Program-made: the position numbers and the translations under genes
Shown: positions 51,098 to 60,200 of the stretch, piece after piece
How the letters are laid out: every line of letters starts with the position of its first letter
Numbering within the stretch: the first letter of the stretch is position 1
From: Flavobacterium antarcticum DSM 19726
GTDB taxonomy: Bacteria; Bacteroidota; Bacteroidia; Flavobacteriales; Flavobacteriaceae
Assembly: GCF_000419685.1 (NCBI RefSeq)
Contig: NZ_ATTM01000001.1
Coordinates: 496,001 to 560,000, forward strand
Direction: 5' to 3'
Length of the DNA: 64,000 bases
Notes under the pieces: model-generated
Told to the model about the DNA's origin: nothing
What the model saw: only the letters and a program-made list of their open reading frames with translations
The model's database searches: none

Positions 51098-51910
51098 ATG
51101 TGGAATAAAATTCAAGAAACCGTAAATTACATTAAGAATAAAACGAATTTCACACCCGAATATGGTGTGATATTAGGCTCAGGATTGGGAAGTTTTACTG
51201 ATGATATCAAAATCGAATTTACATTGCCTTATACAGAAATTCCTAACTTTCCTGTTTCGACTGTTGAAGGACATCAAGGTGCTTTGGTTTTTGGAAAAAT
51301 TGGAGCTAAAAATGTAGTGGCGATGCAAGGCCGTTTTCATTACTATGAAGGGTACGATATGAAAGAGGTGACGTTTCCCGTTCGTGTAATGAAATATTTG
51401 GGTGTGGAGAAATTAATTGTTTCGAATGCTTCGGGAGGTGTAAATCCGAATTATAAAGTGGGTTCAATTGTTATATTGAAAGACCAAATTAACATGATGC
51501 CAGAACATCCTTTGAGAGGAAAGAACGACGAACGTTTAGGACCACGATTTGTAAACATGAGCGAACCATTTTCAAGAAAAATGATTGCTAAAGCTAAAGA
51601 AATTGCTGAAAAATCAGGAATTGACGTACACGACGGTATTTATTTAGGACTTCAAGGCCCAACGTTTGAAACACTAGCTGAATATGGTATGGTGAAAAGA
51701 TTAGGCGGAGATTGTGTGGGTATGTCAACGGTTCCTGAAGTAATTGTAGCGCGACACATGGAGTTAGAAACTTTTGGAGTTTCAGTAATTACCGATATGG
51801 GAGATGCTGATAATATTGAAAGCATCACGCATGCCGAAGTTTTGGAGGCTGCAAAAAGTGCTGAACCGCACGTTAGGAAATTAATTCGTGAACTGATTAT
51901 GCAGTATTAA
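51098..51910 (+). CDS. purine-nucleoside phosphorylase
   Basis: 270 residues if started at ATG 51098 (MWNKIQETVNYIKNK), the usual family start; ATG 51071 would add nine residues. Trimeric PNP-I/MTAP family: GVILGSGLGSF, the phosphate-binding RFHYYEGY, SNASGGVNPNY and the substrate loop MSTVPEVIVARHMELETFGVSVITD. It splits inosine and guanosine for purine salvage. Single gene, terminator at 51918-51950. Confidence 0.94.
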   Translation: MWNKIQETVNYIKNKTNFTPEYGVILGSGLGSFTDDIKIEFTLPYTEIPNFPVSTVEGHQGALVFGKIGAKNVVAMQGRFHYYEGYDMKEVTFPVRVMKYLGVEKLIVSNASGGVNPNYKVGSIVILKDQINMMPEHPLRGKNDERLGPRFVNMSEPFSRKMIAKAKEIAEKSGIDVHDGIYLGLQGPTFETLAEYGMVKRLGGDCVGMSTVPEVIVARHMELETFGVSVITDMGDADNIESITHAEVLEAAKSAEPHVRKLIRELIMQY

Positions 51911-51917
51911 ATTTTAT

Positions 51918-51950
51918 TAAAAAAGGACTTCAATTGAAGTCCTTTTTTAA
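51918..51950. terminator. bidirectional terminator after pnp
   Basis: AAAAAAGGACTTCAA / TTGAAGTCCTTTTTT, a perfect palindromic stem usable by pnp and the convergent adhesin gene. Confidence 0.88.
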
Positions 51951-51956
51951 TGTTTG

Positions 51957-54900
51957 TTATCTTTTCAGAGAAAAATGGGATTTAAATTCATTATTCAGGC
52001 CATCTTTATTGATGTAGTTTAAGGTAAACCAATAATCGGTTGAAGGAAGGGTATAACCATTTAAAGTTCCATCCCAAAATTCATTCAAATACGGCTTAAT
52101 TGATTTAACCAGTTTGCCAAAACGGTCAAATATAAAAATCTGAGCTTCTTGCTGATTGGATAATCCCTCGATAAACCAAGTATCGTTATAGCCGTCGTTA
52201 TTTGGAGTGAAATACCTAGGATAGTTTAAAGCGAAAACCGTTAAAACCTTGATTCCGCAGCCATTTTTGTCTATTATCGTTATGGTATATATTCCTTGCG
52301 AAACTACAAATTGGTTACTGGCTTGAGGCCAATTGTTGTCCAGTTGGTATTCGTATTCACCTGAACCTCCTGTAACAGTCACTGTGATGATTTGGTTTTT
52401 ATCAAAATCTTCATTTACAGTCGCTTCTGCGATAGCAATGGAAGACTCGGAAACAGTTGCAGAAGCTTCGGCTTTACAACCTGTAGTGTTATTGGTAACG
52501 TTAACAGTATAAAGTCCTATTTCTGTTGCTACATGAAGATTTGTAATTGTTGGTAAAGGTTGGCCGTTCAAAGTCCATTCAAAGGTATGATCTGCATTTG
52601 AAACACCACATTGCAAATTAACTGAATTTAAATAGTTGTTTGTGATTGGATCTAAACAAATAAATTGATCAGTTAATAGTGGATTTGGCGGCAAGTAAAC
52701 AGTAATATCGAAATAACTTGCGTTGCATTGAGAGGTTGTAGTGTAAACAATTTGAGCAAAACCTGGACTAAGTGGTGTTACTAAACCATTGGCGTCTATA
52801 GTGGCGACATTTGGATTATTACTGTTCCATGTTCCACTAGCAGTTGCATTTGAAAGTTGTAGTTCTTCACCTATACAAACGGAACTGTTTCCCGTAATTG
52901 GAGTTACTGCTCCTGCATTGTTAACCATAATAGTTAGTGTAGTGTTTGTTGCACATTGTCCTAAAGTAGGAGTAAACGTGTACGTACTTGTAGTTGTATT
53001 GTCTAAAGCAGGAGCCCAAGTTCCTGTAATTCCATTTTGAGAAGTCGTAGGAAGCGGTGCTAAATTATCGCCTTCGCAAATGGGATTTACGCTTACAAAT
53101 GTTGGTGTTGCAATTTGGTTTACTACAATTGTCAATGTTGCAATAGTTGCACATTGACCCGTGTTTGGTGTGAACGTATAAGTTGTCGTTAGAGTATTGT
53201 TCACAGCCGGAGACCAATTTCCTGTAATTCCATTAGTTGATGATGTAGGAAGTGGATTCAAGGTCTCGCCTTCGCAAATTGGCGCTACAGCCGTAAATGT
53301 TGGATTTACAGTTGGGTTTACAGTAATAGTTAAAGTTGTATCTGTCGCACATTGACCAGAATTAGGTAAGAATGTGTAGGTAGTTGTTGCATTGTTATTT
53401 AATGCAGGAGACCAAGTTCCTGAAATTCCATTTGTTGAAGTGGAAGGAAGTGCTGTTAAAGTCGTTCCTTGACAAACAGGAGCAACTGCATTAAACGTTG
53501 GAGTGACAGAACCGCTGTTTACGGTAATCGTCAATGTTGTGGTAGTTCCACATTGTCCTGAGTTTGGAGTAAAAGTATAAGTTGTTGTTGCTGTGTTATT
53601 CAATGCAGGAGCCCAAGTTCCGGTAATTCCATTGTTTGAAGAAGTTGGGAGTGGCGCTAACGTTTCGCCTTCACAAATTGGATTAACTGCAGCGAATGTA
53701 GGTGTTACATTTGCATTAACGATGATGGTCAACGTTGTAGTTGTAGCACATTGTCCAGCATTTGGAGTAAATGTGTAAGTTGTTGTTGCGGAATTGTTTA
53801 AGGCAGGTAGCCAAGTTCCACTAATTCCATTGTTAGAAGTTGTTGGAAGTGGTGCTATTGTATCGCCTTCGCAAATTGGATTAATTGCATTAAATGTTGG
53901 TGTCACGTTTGAATAAACGGTGATGGTCAATGTTACAGTTGTTGCACATTGTCCCGCATTTGGGGTGAACGTGTAGATTGTAGTCGCTGTATTGTTTAAA
54001 GCTGGCGACCAAACTCCTGTAATTCCATTGGTAGAAGTTGCTGGTAAAGCCGCTGATGTTTCGCCGTTGCAAATTGGAGCAACAGCGTTGAAAGTAGGGA
54101 CTGTTGTTTCTGTTCCAACTGTTACATTTAATGTATATGTGTTCGCACAAGAACTCGTATTAGGTGTGAAAAGATACGTTCCACTCGCTGTATTACTTAC
54201 CGTCGTTGGCGACCAAGTTCCCACAATTCCATTATCTGAAGTCGTTGGAAGAATCGGTGCTGCTTGACCATTACACAAATTATTATTTATTGCAAATACC
54301 GGAGTTACAGAAGGATTTACGGTGATGAGTATCGAGTCGCTAATTGTTGATCCGCAAGTATTCGTTCCCGTCAAAGTCACGGTAATTGTTCCAGATGCCG
54401 TTGGAGGAACGGTATATGTAGTAATTAATGCTGTTGGACTACTGAAACTTCCTTCTGTCGCCGTCCACTGTACACTTTGAGTGCCTTGTGATGTGCCTGT
54501 TAAATTTAAAACGTTTCCTGCACATTTTGTTAAAGTTGGCGGTCCAGCATCAACTGTAAAAGGTTGAACAGGTGCTGAACAACCATTATTATAATATGTG
54601 GGAACACCAGCAGGATTAAAGTTCACAGATCCACCAAAACCTCCAGTCAACAATGTTTTATTATATATTACAGTATCTGAACAACTTGCACCAAATTTAA
54701 TTTTGACAGTTCTCATAACATTTGTTGTTCCAAAATTATTTGTAAGGTATCCCGAATTTTCAATGGAATTATGAAAAATTATATAAATATCTTCATTTAA
54801 AGCTCCAAAAGAATTGGCTTCTGTGTCAAACTGATAACTTGTGACTAGAATTACAGTTGCATTAGCAGGTAAAACTCCTCCTACTGGCTCAAGCAATGAA

Positions 54901-55205
54901 CCACAACCTCCTGCCAAAATGATATTATTATTTAAAATAGCAACCTTTGCCGATGTAACTCCATTTTGAACTACATTAATCCAACCATTATTACTAGGCC
55001 ATTCAACTGTTAAATTGTTTGCATTTAATGCTGTAGATCCAACCTTAAAACGCACCATTTCATTATGCCCTTCAGGGGTTCCGCAAGCGGCAACTAATAA
55101 AGATTCAATTTGAACACATTGGGCTTGAACTGCAGTATTTGAAAAACAAAAAAACAGTATAACGAGCAGTAGATTTTTGATAAATTTGGGTAGTACTATC
55201 ATCAA
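51957..55205 (-). CDS. repeat-rich surface adhesin with a CHU_C (T9SS type B) C-terminus
   Basis: 1082 residues. Signal peptide about 1-29. Residues 30-215 hold a lamin-tail-like domain (VQIESLLVAACGTPEGHNEMVRFKV). An Ig/PKD-like module (216-298) is followed by seven tandem repeats of about 66 residues (about 299-762), each built as PTFxAVxPICxGExLxPLP...NGIxGTW...ATTTYTFTPxxGQCATTTTLTITVN. An Ig-like segment (TASGTWNSNNPNVATIDANGLV) precedes the C-terminal CHU_C domain (YFTPNNDGYNDTWFIEGL ... HFSLKR). It is exported by the T9SS and probably acts in adhesion or gliding. Confidence 0.92.
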   Translation of the reverse strand: MMIVLPKFIKNLLLVILFFCFSNTAVQAQCVQIESLLVAACGTPEGHNEMVRFKVGSTALNANNLTVEWPSNNGWINVVQNGVTSAKVAILNNNIILAGGCGSLLEPVGGVLPANATVILVTSYQFDTEANSFGALNEDIYIIFHNSIENSGYLTNNFGTTNVMRTVKIKFGASCSDTVIYNKTLLTGGFGGSVNFNPAGVPTYYNNGCSAPVQPFTVDAGPPTLTKCAGNVLNLTGTSQGTQSVQWTATEGSFSSPTALITTYTVPPTASGTITVTLTGTNTCGSTISDSILITVNPSVTPVFAINNNLCNGQAAPILPTTSDNGIVGTWSPTTVSNTASGTYLFTPNTSSCANTYTLNVTVGTETTVPTFNAVAPICNGETSAALPATSTNGITGVWSPALNNTATTIYTFTPNAGQCATTVTLTITVYSNVTPTFNAINPICEGDTIAPLPTTSNNGISGTWLPALNNSATTTYTFTPNAGQCATTTTLTIIVNANVTPTFAAVNPICEGETLAPLPTSSNNGITGTWAPALNNTATTTYTFTPNSGQCGTTTTLTITVNSGSVTPTFNAVAPVCQGTTLTALPSTSTNGISGTWSPALNNNATTTYTFLPNSGQCATDTTLTITVNPTVNPTFTAVAPICEGETLNPLPTSSTNGITGNWSPAVNNTLTTTYTFTPNTGQCATIATLTIVVNQIATPTFVSVNPICEGDNLAPLPTTSQNGITGTWAPALDNTTTSTYTFTPTLGQCATNTTLTIMVNNAGAVTPITGNSSVCIGEELQLSNATASGTWNSNNPNVATIDANGLVTPLSPGFAQIVYTTTSQCNASYFDITVYLPPNPLLTDQFICLDPITNNYLNSVNLQCGVSNADHTFEWTLNGQPLPTITNLHVATEIGLYTVNVTNNTTGCKAEASATVSESSIAIAEATVNEDFDKNQIITVTVTGGSGEYEYQLDNNWPQASNQFVVSQGIYTITIIDKNGCGIKVLTVFALNYPRYFTPNNDGYNDTWFIEGLSNQQEAQIFIFDRFGKLVKSIKPYLNEFWDGTLNGYTLPSTDYWFTLNYINKDGLNNEFKSHFSLKR
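52925..54311 (-). repeat. seven tandem ~198-bp coding repeats
   Basis: DNA-level reflection of the seven 66-residue modules of the adhesin. Neighbouring copies keep long nearly identical stretches (for example around TACAACTATTACATTCACA-type strands), so recombination between copies could change the repeat number. Confidence 0.8.
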
Positions 55206-55282
55206 TTTTAGTTTAAGTAAAGCCCTGCAAGTTAAAAGGAATTTTTAAATAACGAAATGATATTTGTTTTATATTTTCGTTA

Positions 55283-56290
55283 TTATTTCGAAGGAGAAAT
55301 ACGTTCAATTAAATCAATAATACGGGAAGAATAACCGATTTCATTATCGTACCAACCGACAATTTTCACCATCTTATGTAAGACAGAAGTCAATTGCGCG
55401 TCAAAGACACATGAGTTTTGGTTTCCAATAATGTCAACAGAAACGATTGGATCTTCGGTGTACGCTAAAATACCTTTAAGTTGGTTTTCAGCAGCAAATT
55501 TAAATCGCTCGTTGATTTCTTCAATAGTTACTTCCTTTTTTACATAGCAAGTAATATCTGTTAACGAACCATCAGGCACGGGGACGCGAATACCGCTTCC
55601 GCCAATTTTTCCTTCAAATTCGGGAAAAATCTTTGTCAATGCTTTTGCAGCACCTGTTGTTGTAGGAACAATTGACTGACTGGCACCACGAGCTCTTCTT
55701 AAATCTTTGTGCGGTTGATCGTGTAAACTTTGATCAGTAGTAAAGGAGTGAACCGTTGTAATATACGCTTGTTCAATTCCACATAATTCGTCAATAACTT
55801 TCAACATCGGAGCTGCATTGTTTGTCGTGCAACTTGCATTGGAAATAATCGTTTCTGTACCGTCTAAAATATGGTCGTTTACACCTAAAACCACGGTTTT
55901 AATGGAATCCACTTCAGAAGGTGCTGAAAGAATTACTTTTTTAGCGCCAACTAAAATATGTGTATTTAATTCGTCAAATGTTTTGAATTTACCGGTGCAT
56001 TCAACAACGATGTCAATTGCATGCTGTTTCCAAGGTAAATTTTTAAGTTCACGTTCGTGAGAGAAAAAATAAGATTTTCCGTTTACGATAATAGCCTTGT
56101 CATCATAACTGCATTCGTAAGGTAATACACCATGAATGCTGTCGTACTTAATTAAGTGCGACATGGTACGATTGTCTGCGATATCATTAATTGCTACAAC
56201 TTCAATAGTGGGATGGTTCAATAAAAGACGGAATAAATTTCGTCCAATTCGACCAAAACCATTGATGGCAATTTTTGTTTTTGTATTCAT
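55283..56290 (-). CDS. gapA: glyceraldehyde-3-phosphate dehydrogenase, type I
   Basis: 335 residues. NAD-binding GFGRIGRNLFR (11-21), catalytic Cys154 in SNASCTTNN and His181 in TTVHSFTTDQ, and the sugar-phosphate loop TGAAKALTKIFPEF. It catalyses NAD-dependent oxidation in glycolysis or the reverse in gluconeogenesis. At the NAD-selective position, Asp36-like residues in AINDIAD indicate NAD rather than NADP. The gene lies 27 nt downstream of lipA on the same strand. Confidence 0.95.
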   Translation of the reverse strand: MNTKTKIAINGFGRIGRNLFRLLLNHPTIEVVAINDIADNRTMSHLIKYDSIHGVLPYECSYDDKAIIVNGKSYFFSHERELKNLPWKQHAIDIVVECTGKFKTFDELNTHILVGAKKVILSAPSEVDSIKTVVLGVNDHILDGTETIISNASCTTNNAAPMLKVIDELCGIEQAYITTVHSFTTDQSLHDQPHKDLRRARGASQSIVPTTTGAAKALTKIFPEFEGKIGGSGIRVPVPDGSLTDITCYVKKEVTIEEINERFKFAAENQLKGILAYTEDPIVSVDIIGNQNSCVFDAQLTSVLHKMVKIVGWYDNEIGYSSRIIDLIERISPSK

Positions 56291-56317
56291 TTAGAAAATG
56301 GAATTCAATAATTGTGC

Positions 56318-57190
56318 TTATAAAATGTGCTTTTGTGCTTTGTATGAAGAACGCACTAAAGCACCACTTTCTACGTGACGGAAACCCAATTCCAATCCAA
56401 TTTTTTCGTACTTCGCAAACTGATCTGGTGTGATGTATTCTTTGACTGGAAGATGCTTTTTACTGGGTTGTAAATATTGACCAATCGTTACTACATCCAC
56501 ATTTGCATCGCGTAAATCATGTAACGTCTGGATTACTTCCTCTTCTAATTCGCCCAAGCCCAACATAATTCCCGATTTCGTCCTGTTGATTCCATTCGCT
56601 TTCAAGTAGCGTAAAACCTCTAAACTTCGGTCGTATTTTGCTTGAATTCGCACTTCACGCGTCAATCGTCTTACAGTTTCCATATTATGCGAAACTACTT
56701 CAGGATTCGCTTCTATAATCCGGTCTATATTTCGTTCAATTCCTTGAAAATCTGGAATCAAAGTCTCTAAAGTCGTTGTTGGGTTCATTCTACGAATTGC
56801 TTTTACAGTTTCAATCCAAATAATGGAACCACCATCTTTCAAGTCATCACGATCCACACTTGTTACAACGGCGTGTTTGATGTTCATTAACTTAATAGAA
56901 CGTGCTACTTTTTCGGGTTCGTCCCAATCTACCGTTTCTGGTCGGCCAGTTTTTACACCACAAAAACCACAAGAACGGGTACATGTATTTCCTAAAATCA
57001 TGAACGTTGCAGTTCCTTCTCCCCAACATTCACCCATATTTGGACAACTTCCCGAAGTACAAATGGTGTTCAGTGAATATTTATCAACTAAACTTCGAAG
57101 TTCAGTATATTTTTTCCCTATTGGTAGTTTTACTTTCAGCCATTTTGGTTTTGCTGTCGGAAGTATATTTGATTCTAAAACGGTTTCCAT
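56318..57190 (-). CDS. lipA: lipoyl synthase
   Basis: 290 residues. Radical-SAM enzyme inserting sulfur into octanoyl-lipoyl domains. The auxiliary cluster ligands are Cys44, Cys49 and Cys55 ([12 protein letters not shown]) and the SAM cluster is Cys70, Cys74 and Cys77 (CTRSCGFC). The C-terminal RSSYKAQ supplies the serine ligand. The first gene of a probable lipA-gapA unit; a TATCTTTG box for the minus strand lies at 57211-57218, 21 nt upstream of the start. Confidence 0.96.
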   Translation of the reverse strand: METVLESNILPTAKPKWLKVKLPIGKKYTELRSLVDKYSLNTICTSGSCPNMGECWGEGTATFMILGNTCTRSCGFCGVKTGRPETVDWDEPEKVARSIKLMNIKHAVVTSVDRDDLKDGGSIIWIETVKAIRRMNPTTTLETLIPDFQGIERNIDRIIEANPEVVSHNMETVRRLTREVRIQAKYDRSLEVLRYLKANGINRTKSGIMLGLGELEEEVIQTLHDLRDANVDVVTIGQYLQPSKKHLPVKEYITPDQFAKYEKIGLELGFRHVESGALVRSSYKAQKHIL

Positions 57191-57210
57191 AGATACATTT
57201 TTTGAAAGTG

Positions 57211-57218
57211 CAAAGATA
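57211..57218 (-). promoter_or_regulatory. -7 promoter box of lipA
   Basis: On the minus strand TATCTTTG (TAnnTTTG), 20 nt before the lipA ATG; no clear -33 box. Confidence 0.5.
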
Positions 57219-57277
57219 AGGATATAGATTTTAAAAAGTCGTTAAATGTATTTAAATCATGACTTATGTAAAAGACA

Positions 57278-57310
57278 AAACCGCAAGAGAATTGTTTCTT
57301 GCGGTTTCTA
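57278..57310 (-). terminator. terminator after tonB
   Basis: AAACCGCAAGA / TTCTTGCGGTTT stem with a small loop, 3' of the tonB stop on the minus strand. Confidence 0.8.
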
Positions 57311-57327
57311 TTTATAATTGGGTTTTG

Positions 57328-58173
57328 CTAATTTTGCTTGATCAAAATAGGTAAGTTGTAGGCGGTTCGAACGGGTTTTCCGTTTAAAATTCCTGGAGTC
57401 CATTTGGTCTTTAAGCTTTTTAGAACACGAATAGCTTCTTTGTCAAGACCAAAACCGGGATTTCGCAAGACTTGAATATCAGTCATTGTACCGTCTTTCT
57501 CAATCACAAATGAAACATAGACCTTAATTGAGTTGGCCAGTTCTGTCTCTGGAGTTTTGAAATTTTGAGCCACATAATTGTAAAATTTGGTCATTCCACC
57601 AGGGAATGTGGGTTGTTTGTCTAATACCGCGGCAACGTGGCTTCCATTGTCAGCCCCACTTGTTCCACTTTCAGTAGTTCCTGATGGTGTTGCAGTTCCT
57701 CCTTTTACGCCACTATTTTCTGTTCCTAAAATTGCACCATCAATTGGCTCTACATCATTTTCTTGCGGATCATCATTTGGAGCAATTTCTGTGACTGCAT
57801 TTTCGGCTTCAGTTACTTTTGGATCAATTAGATTTTCTTTTTTTATATCGGTTTTTGGTTTCTTATTTTCTTTCTGAGTTAAAGGAGGAAAGAGGTCTTT
57901 CGTATCTGTTTTTTTTGGAGGATAAATTACGGGTGAAATTACAAGTGGTGTTACCAGTTCAGGAATTGAAGCAGTTGCCGTTGGTTTTGTTCCAAAAAGA
58001 TTCATCATCATTGGAATTGAAACTAAAAAAGTCAGTAACAAAACACCAATTCCTAATGCTTTTAAAGTGGTTTTTGGATTTTCATGCCGCAATTGATACG
58101 CACCGTATTCTTTGTTGCGGTTTTCAAATACGACGTCAATCCATTCTTCGCTGTAGATACTTTGATTTGCCAT
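57328..58173 (-). CDS. tonB: TonB energy transducer
   Basis: 281 residues. A short cytoplasmic N-terminus with the Bacteroidota motif VVFENRNKEYGAYQLR, one membrane helix (about 36-59, ALGIGVLLLTFLVSIPMMMNL), a Pro/Lys/Glu-rich periplasmic linker (PPKKTDTKDLFPPLTQKENKKPKTD) and a C-terminal TonB domain (FPGGMTKFYNYVAQNFKTPE ... LNGKPVRTAYNLPILIKQN). It passes proton-motive energy to outer-membrane receptors such as the barrel at 24907; no ExbB/ExbD here. Several tonB-like genes usually exist in these bacteria. Confidence 0.9.
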   Translation of the reverse strand: MANQSIYSEEWIDVVFENRNKEYGAYQLRHENPKTTLKALGIGVLLLTFLVSIPMMMNLFGTKPTATASIPELVTPLVISPVIYPPKKTDTKDLFPPLTQKENKKPKTDIKKENLIDPKVTEAENAVTEIAPNDDPQENDVEPIDGAILGTENSGVKGGTATPSGTTESGTSGADNGSHVAAVLDKQPTFPGGMTKFYNYVAQNFKTPETELANSIKVYVSFVIEKDGTMTDIQVLRNPGFGLDKEAIRVLKSLKTKWTPGILNGKPVRTAYNLPILIKQN

Positions 58174-58285
58174 GATGTAAATAAATTAGGGTTAAAGTAG
58201 ATGTGTTTCATGACGTATGGATTGTTTATTCTTTTAACGCAATTGTGATTGTATTTATTGTTAAAAGGTTTAAAATAATACAAAT

Positions 58286-58390
58286 AATTAAATAGCCGCG
58301 GCAGGAGGGAAGATCCTCCCGTTTTTTCGGGAGAGCTGGAAGGATGATGCGAATATGGATTGCTGAAAAAGCCCAAGCGGTTCGCTCCAA
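58286..58390. repeat. dispersed intergenic element with hairpins
   Basis: The 223-nt gap 58174-58396 has no gene. It contains CTCCCG / CGGGAG around a T6 loop and GGAGGGAAGATCCTCCC, next to GGAAGGATGATGCGAATATGG and GCCCAAGCGGTTCGCTCC. On the minus strand these words resemble the tail of the element at 38030-38150; a repeated, structured 3' tail is likely. Confidence 0.5.
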
Positions 58391-58396
58391 ATTAGC

Positions 58397-58948
58397 CTAA
58401 CGGTGGTCTTTAATGATTTCAGCTAACAATTTTTTAGCACGAAGTAATTTGATTTTGACATTACTCAAGGGTTCTTGAATTTTATCTGAAATTTCTTGAT
58501 AAGTAAGCTCTTGAAAATAACGCAATTGAATCACTTCCTGGTAATGCGGTTTCAATTGTTTAATGTATTGCAGCAGTTGCGATAAGTTTTGTTCCGTAAT
58601 CAATTCATCTTCAGCTGATGGAGTGGTATCTGCTACATTATAGGCTTGATAATCTTCCTCGTCTGTAATTTCTACGAATAGAGACGATTTTTTTTTGCGC
58701 AACAAATCGATGTGTACGTTTTTTGCAATTGCAATTAACCAAGTGTTAAACTGAAATTCAGGGTTGTAGGTGCTGATTTTGTCAAATGCTTTCGCAAAAG
58801 TTTCGATGGTAATGTCGTCCGTGTCGGTTTCGTTTTCAGTGCGTTTGAGCATAAAACCGTAGACTTCATTCCAATAATAATCCAACAAAAACGTAAAGGC
58901 AATTTGATCGCCATTTTTCGCTTTTTCTATTTGTTTTTTTATTTCCAA
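58397..58948 (-). CDS. ECF-type RNA polymerase sigma factor
   Basis: 183 residues. Region 2 (FTFLLDYYWNEVYGFMLKRTENETDTDDITIETFAKAFDKI) and region 4 (EVIQLRYFQELTYQEISDKIQEPLSNVKIKLLRAKKLL) with a helix-turn-helix are present; region 1.1 and 3 are absent, as in ECF factors. The start overlaps the end of the GT2 gene by 10 nt, so they are probably coupled. No anti-sigma gene follows; the next gene is tonB after 223 nt. Target promoters are unknown. Confidence 0.93.
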   Translation of the reverse strand: MEIKKQIEKAKNGDQIAFTFLLDYYWNEVYGFMLKRTENETDTDDITIETFAKAFDKISTYNPEFQFNTWLIAIAKNVHIDLLRKKKSSLFVEITDEEDYQAYNVADTTPSAEDELITEQNLSQLLQYIKQLKPHYQEVIQLRYFQELTYQEISDKIQEPLSNVKIKLLRAKKLLAEIIKDHR

Positions 58949-60048
58949 TGTGCTGGTTTCGAAAAAAGATTGGTGACAAACATGTTCAGTTGCGTGAAGA
59001 TAAGGACAATTTCAATAATTGGATACCAAAACATCACATCTTTTTCATTTAATTTTCCGGCTCCAAAGCCAAGTGAAATCCACGAAAATAAATACCTAAA
59101 AGCAACTAAACTAACTACTGCAATCCATTGAAATTGGAATGCAAGTAAAATGATAGGCAATATAAAAGTGAGTAATTGCGTCAGGAAGAAAAGGCCCAAC
59201 TGCATTTTGTCAAATGATTTGTAAAAAGTTGCCGTTGAAACGTGTCTTCTTTTTTGTGTAAACCATTCCTTATAAGTCGTTTTTGGCTCTGAATAAGTGA
59301 AACTATCTGATGTATAACAAACGGTGGTATTTTTGCGAGTTGCGGCTTGATTGATGAATAAATCATCGTCGCCTGAGCGAATTTTCATGTGGTCAATAAA
59401 TCCATTTACATTGAAAAACTCCTCTTTCTTGTACGCCATATTTCGGCCAATTCCCATGTACGGTTTTCCTATTCTCGCCCACGAAAAATATTGAACCGCA
59501 GTAAGTACTGTTTCAAAACGGATGATTTTATTTATAAATGATTTCGGTATTTTTTCATAAGCTCCATACCCTAAAACGATCGTTTTTTGCATCGTAAAAT
59601 GGGAACTCATTTCGGCAATCCAGTTGGGAGAAGTGGGATAACAATCCGCATCTGTAAAAAGTAAATATTCTTTTGTTGCTGCTTTTATTCCCAACGTTAA
59701 AGCAAATTTTTTGTTTCCCCAAAAAGCTTCGTTGTTTACGACTTTTACCAACTTAACATTGGCGTGCTCTTTTTCGTAGGCTTCAAAAATATCTAAAGTT
59801 GCATCGCTTGAAGCGTCGTCAATTAATATAATTTCGAAATCAGGATAGTTCTGCTGAATTAATAATGGAATAAATTTAGTAACATTTTCTGCTTCATTTT
59901 TCGCACAAACAATTACAGAAATAGGAATCTTTTTGAGATTGTTTTTCTTGGCTTTCACAAAGGAAAACTTTCCAAAAACCACTATGTAATACAAAAATTG
60001 AATTGCGACTACAGCTACAAAAATCCAAAAAAGTACAGTTAGTATCAT
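58939..60048 (-). CDS. family 2 glycosyltransferase, membrane-associated
   Basis: 369 residues. N-terminal membrane helix (LTVLFWIFVAVVAIQFLYYIVV) and at least two C-terminal helices (FFLTQLLTFILPIILLAF, VSLVAFRYLFSWISLGFGAG). The GT-A core has PISVIVCAKNEAENV, the DDASSDAT nucleotide-sugar acid motif, DADCYPTS (metal DxD) and QKRRHVSTA near the QxxRW-like position. It probably transfers a sugar to a membrane-bound acceptor; the donor is unknown. It overlaps the sigma-factor gene by 10 nt. Confidence 0.92.
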   Translation of the reverse strand: MILTVLFWIFVAVVAIQFLYYIVVFGKFSFVKAKKNNLKKIPISVIVCAKNEAENVTKFIPLLIQQNYPDFEIILIDDASSDATLDIFEAYEKEHANVKLVKVVNNEAFWGNKKFALTLGIKAATKEYLLFTDADCYPTSPNWIAEMSSHFTMQKTIVLGYGAYEKIPKSFINKIIRFETVLTAVQYFSWARIGKPYMGIGRNMAYKKEEFFNVNGFIDHMKIRSGDDDLFINQAATRKNTTVCYTSDSFTYSEPKTTYKEWFTQKRRHVSTATFYKSFDKMQLGLFFLTQLLTFILPIILLAFQFQWIAVVSLVAFRYLFSWISLGFGAGKLNEKDVMFWYPIIEIVLIFTQLNMFVTNLFSKPAHWK

Positions 60049-60200
60049 GTTGTTTTTACCCTATTAAAATCGGGTGCAAAATTAGGTAAAACTTTCTTGT
60101 AAAAATAGGGTTATAAAAAACATTTTTTTTGCCAATTAAAACAGGCTATTTTGCTGTTATAATCGGTAAAATTATTTGCGATAAAAGTGTTGCTTACTGC
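60049..60200. other. short AT-rich gap
   Basis: Spacer between the GT2 gene start and murB stop; no ORF and no clear terminator were recognised, only AT-rich sequence. Confidence 0.4.

Noticed and set aside
52789..54267. plus-strand ORFs within the adhesin gene
   Set aside because: They recur at the repeat period and are mirror frames of the repeated modules.
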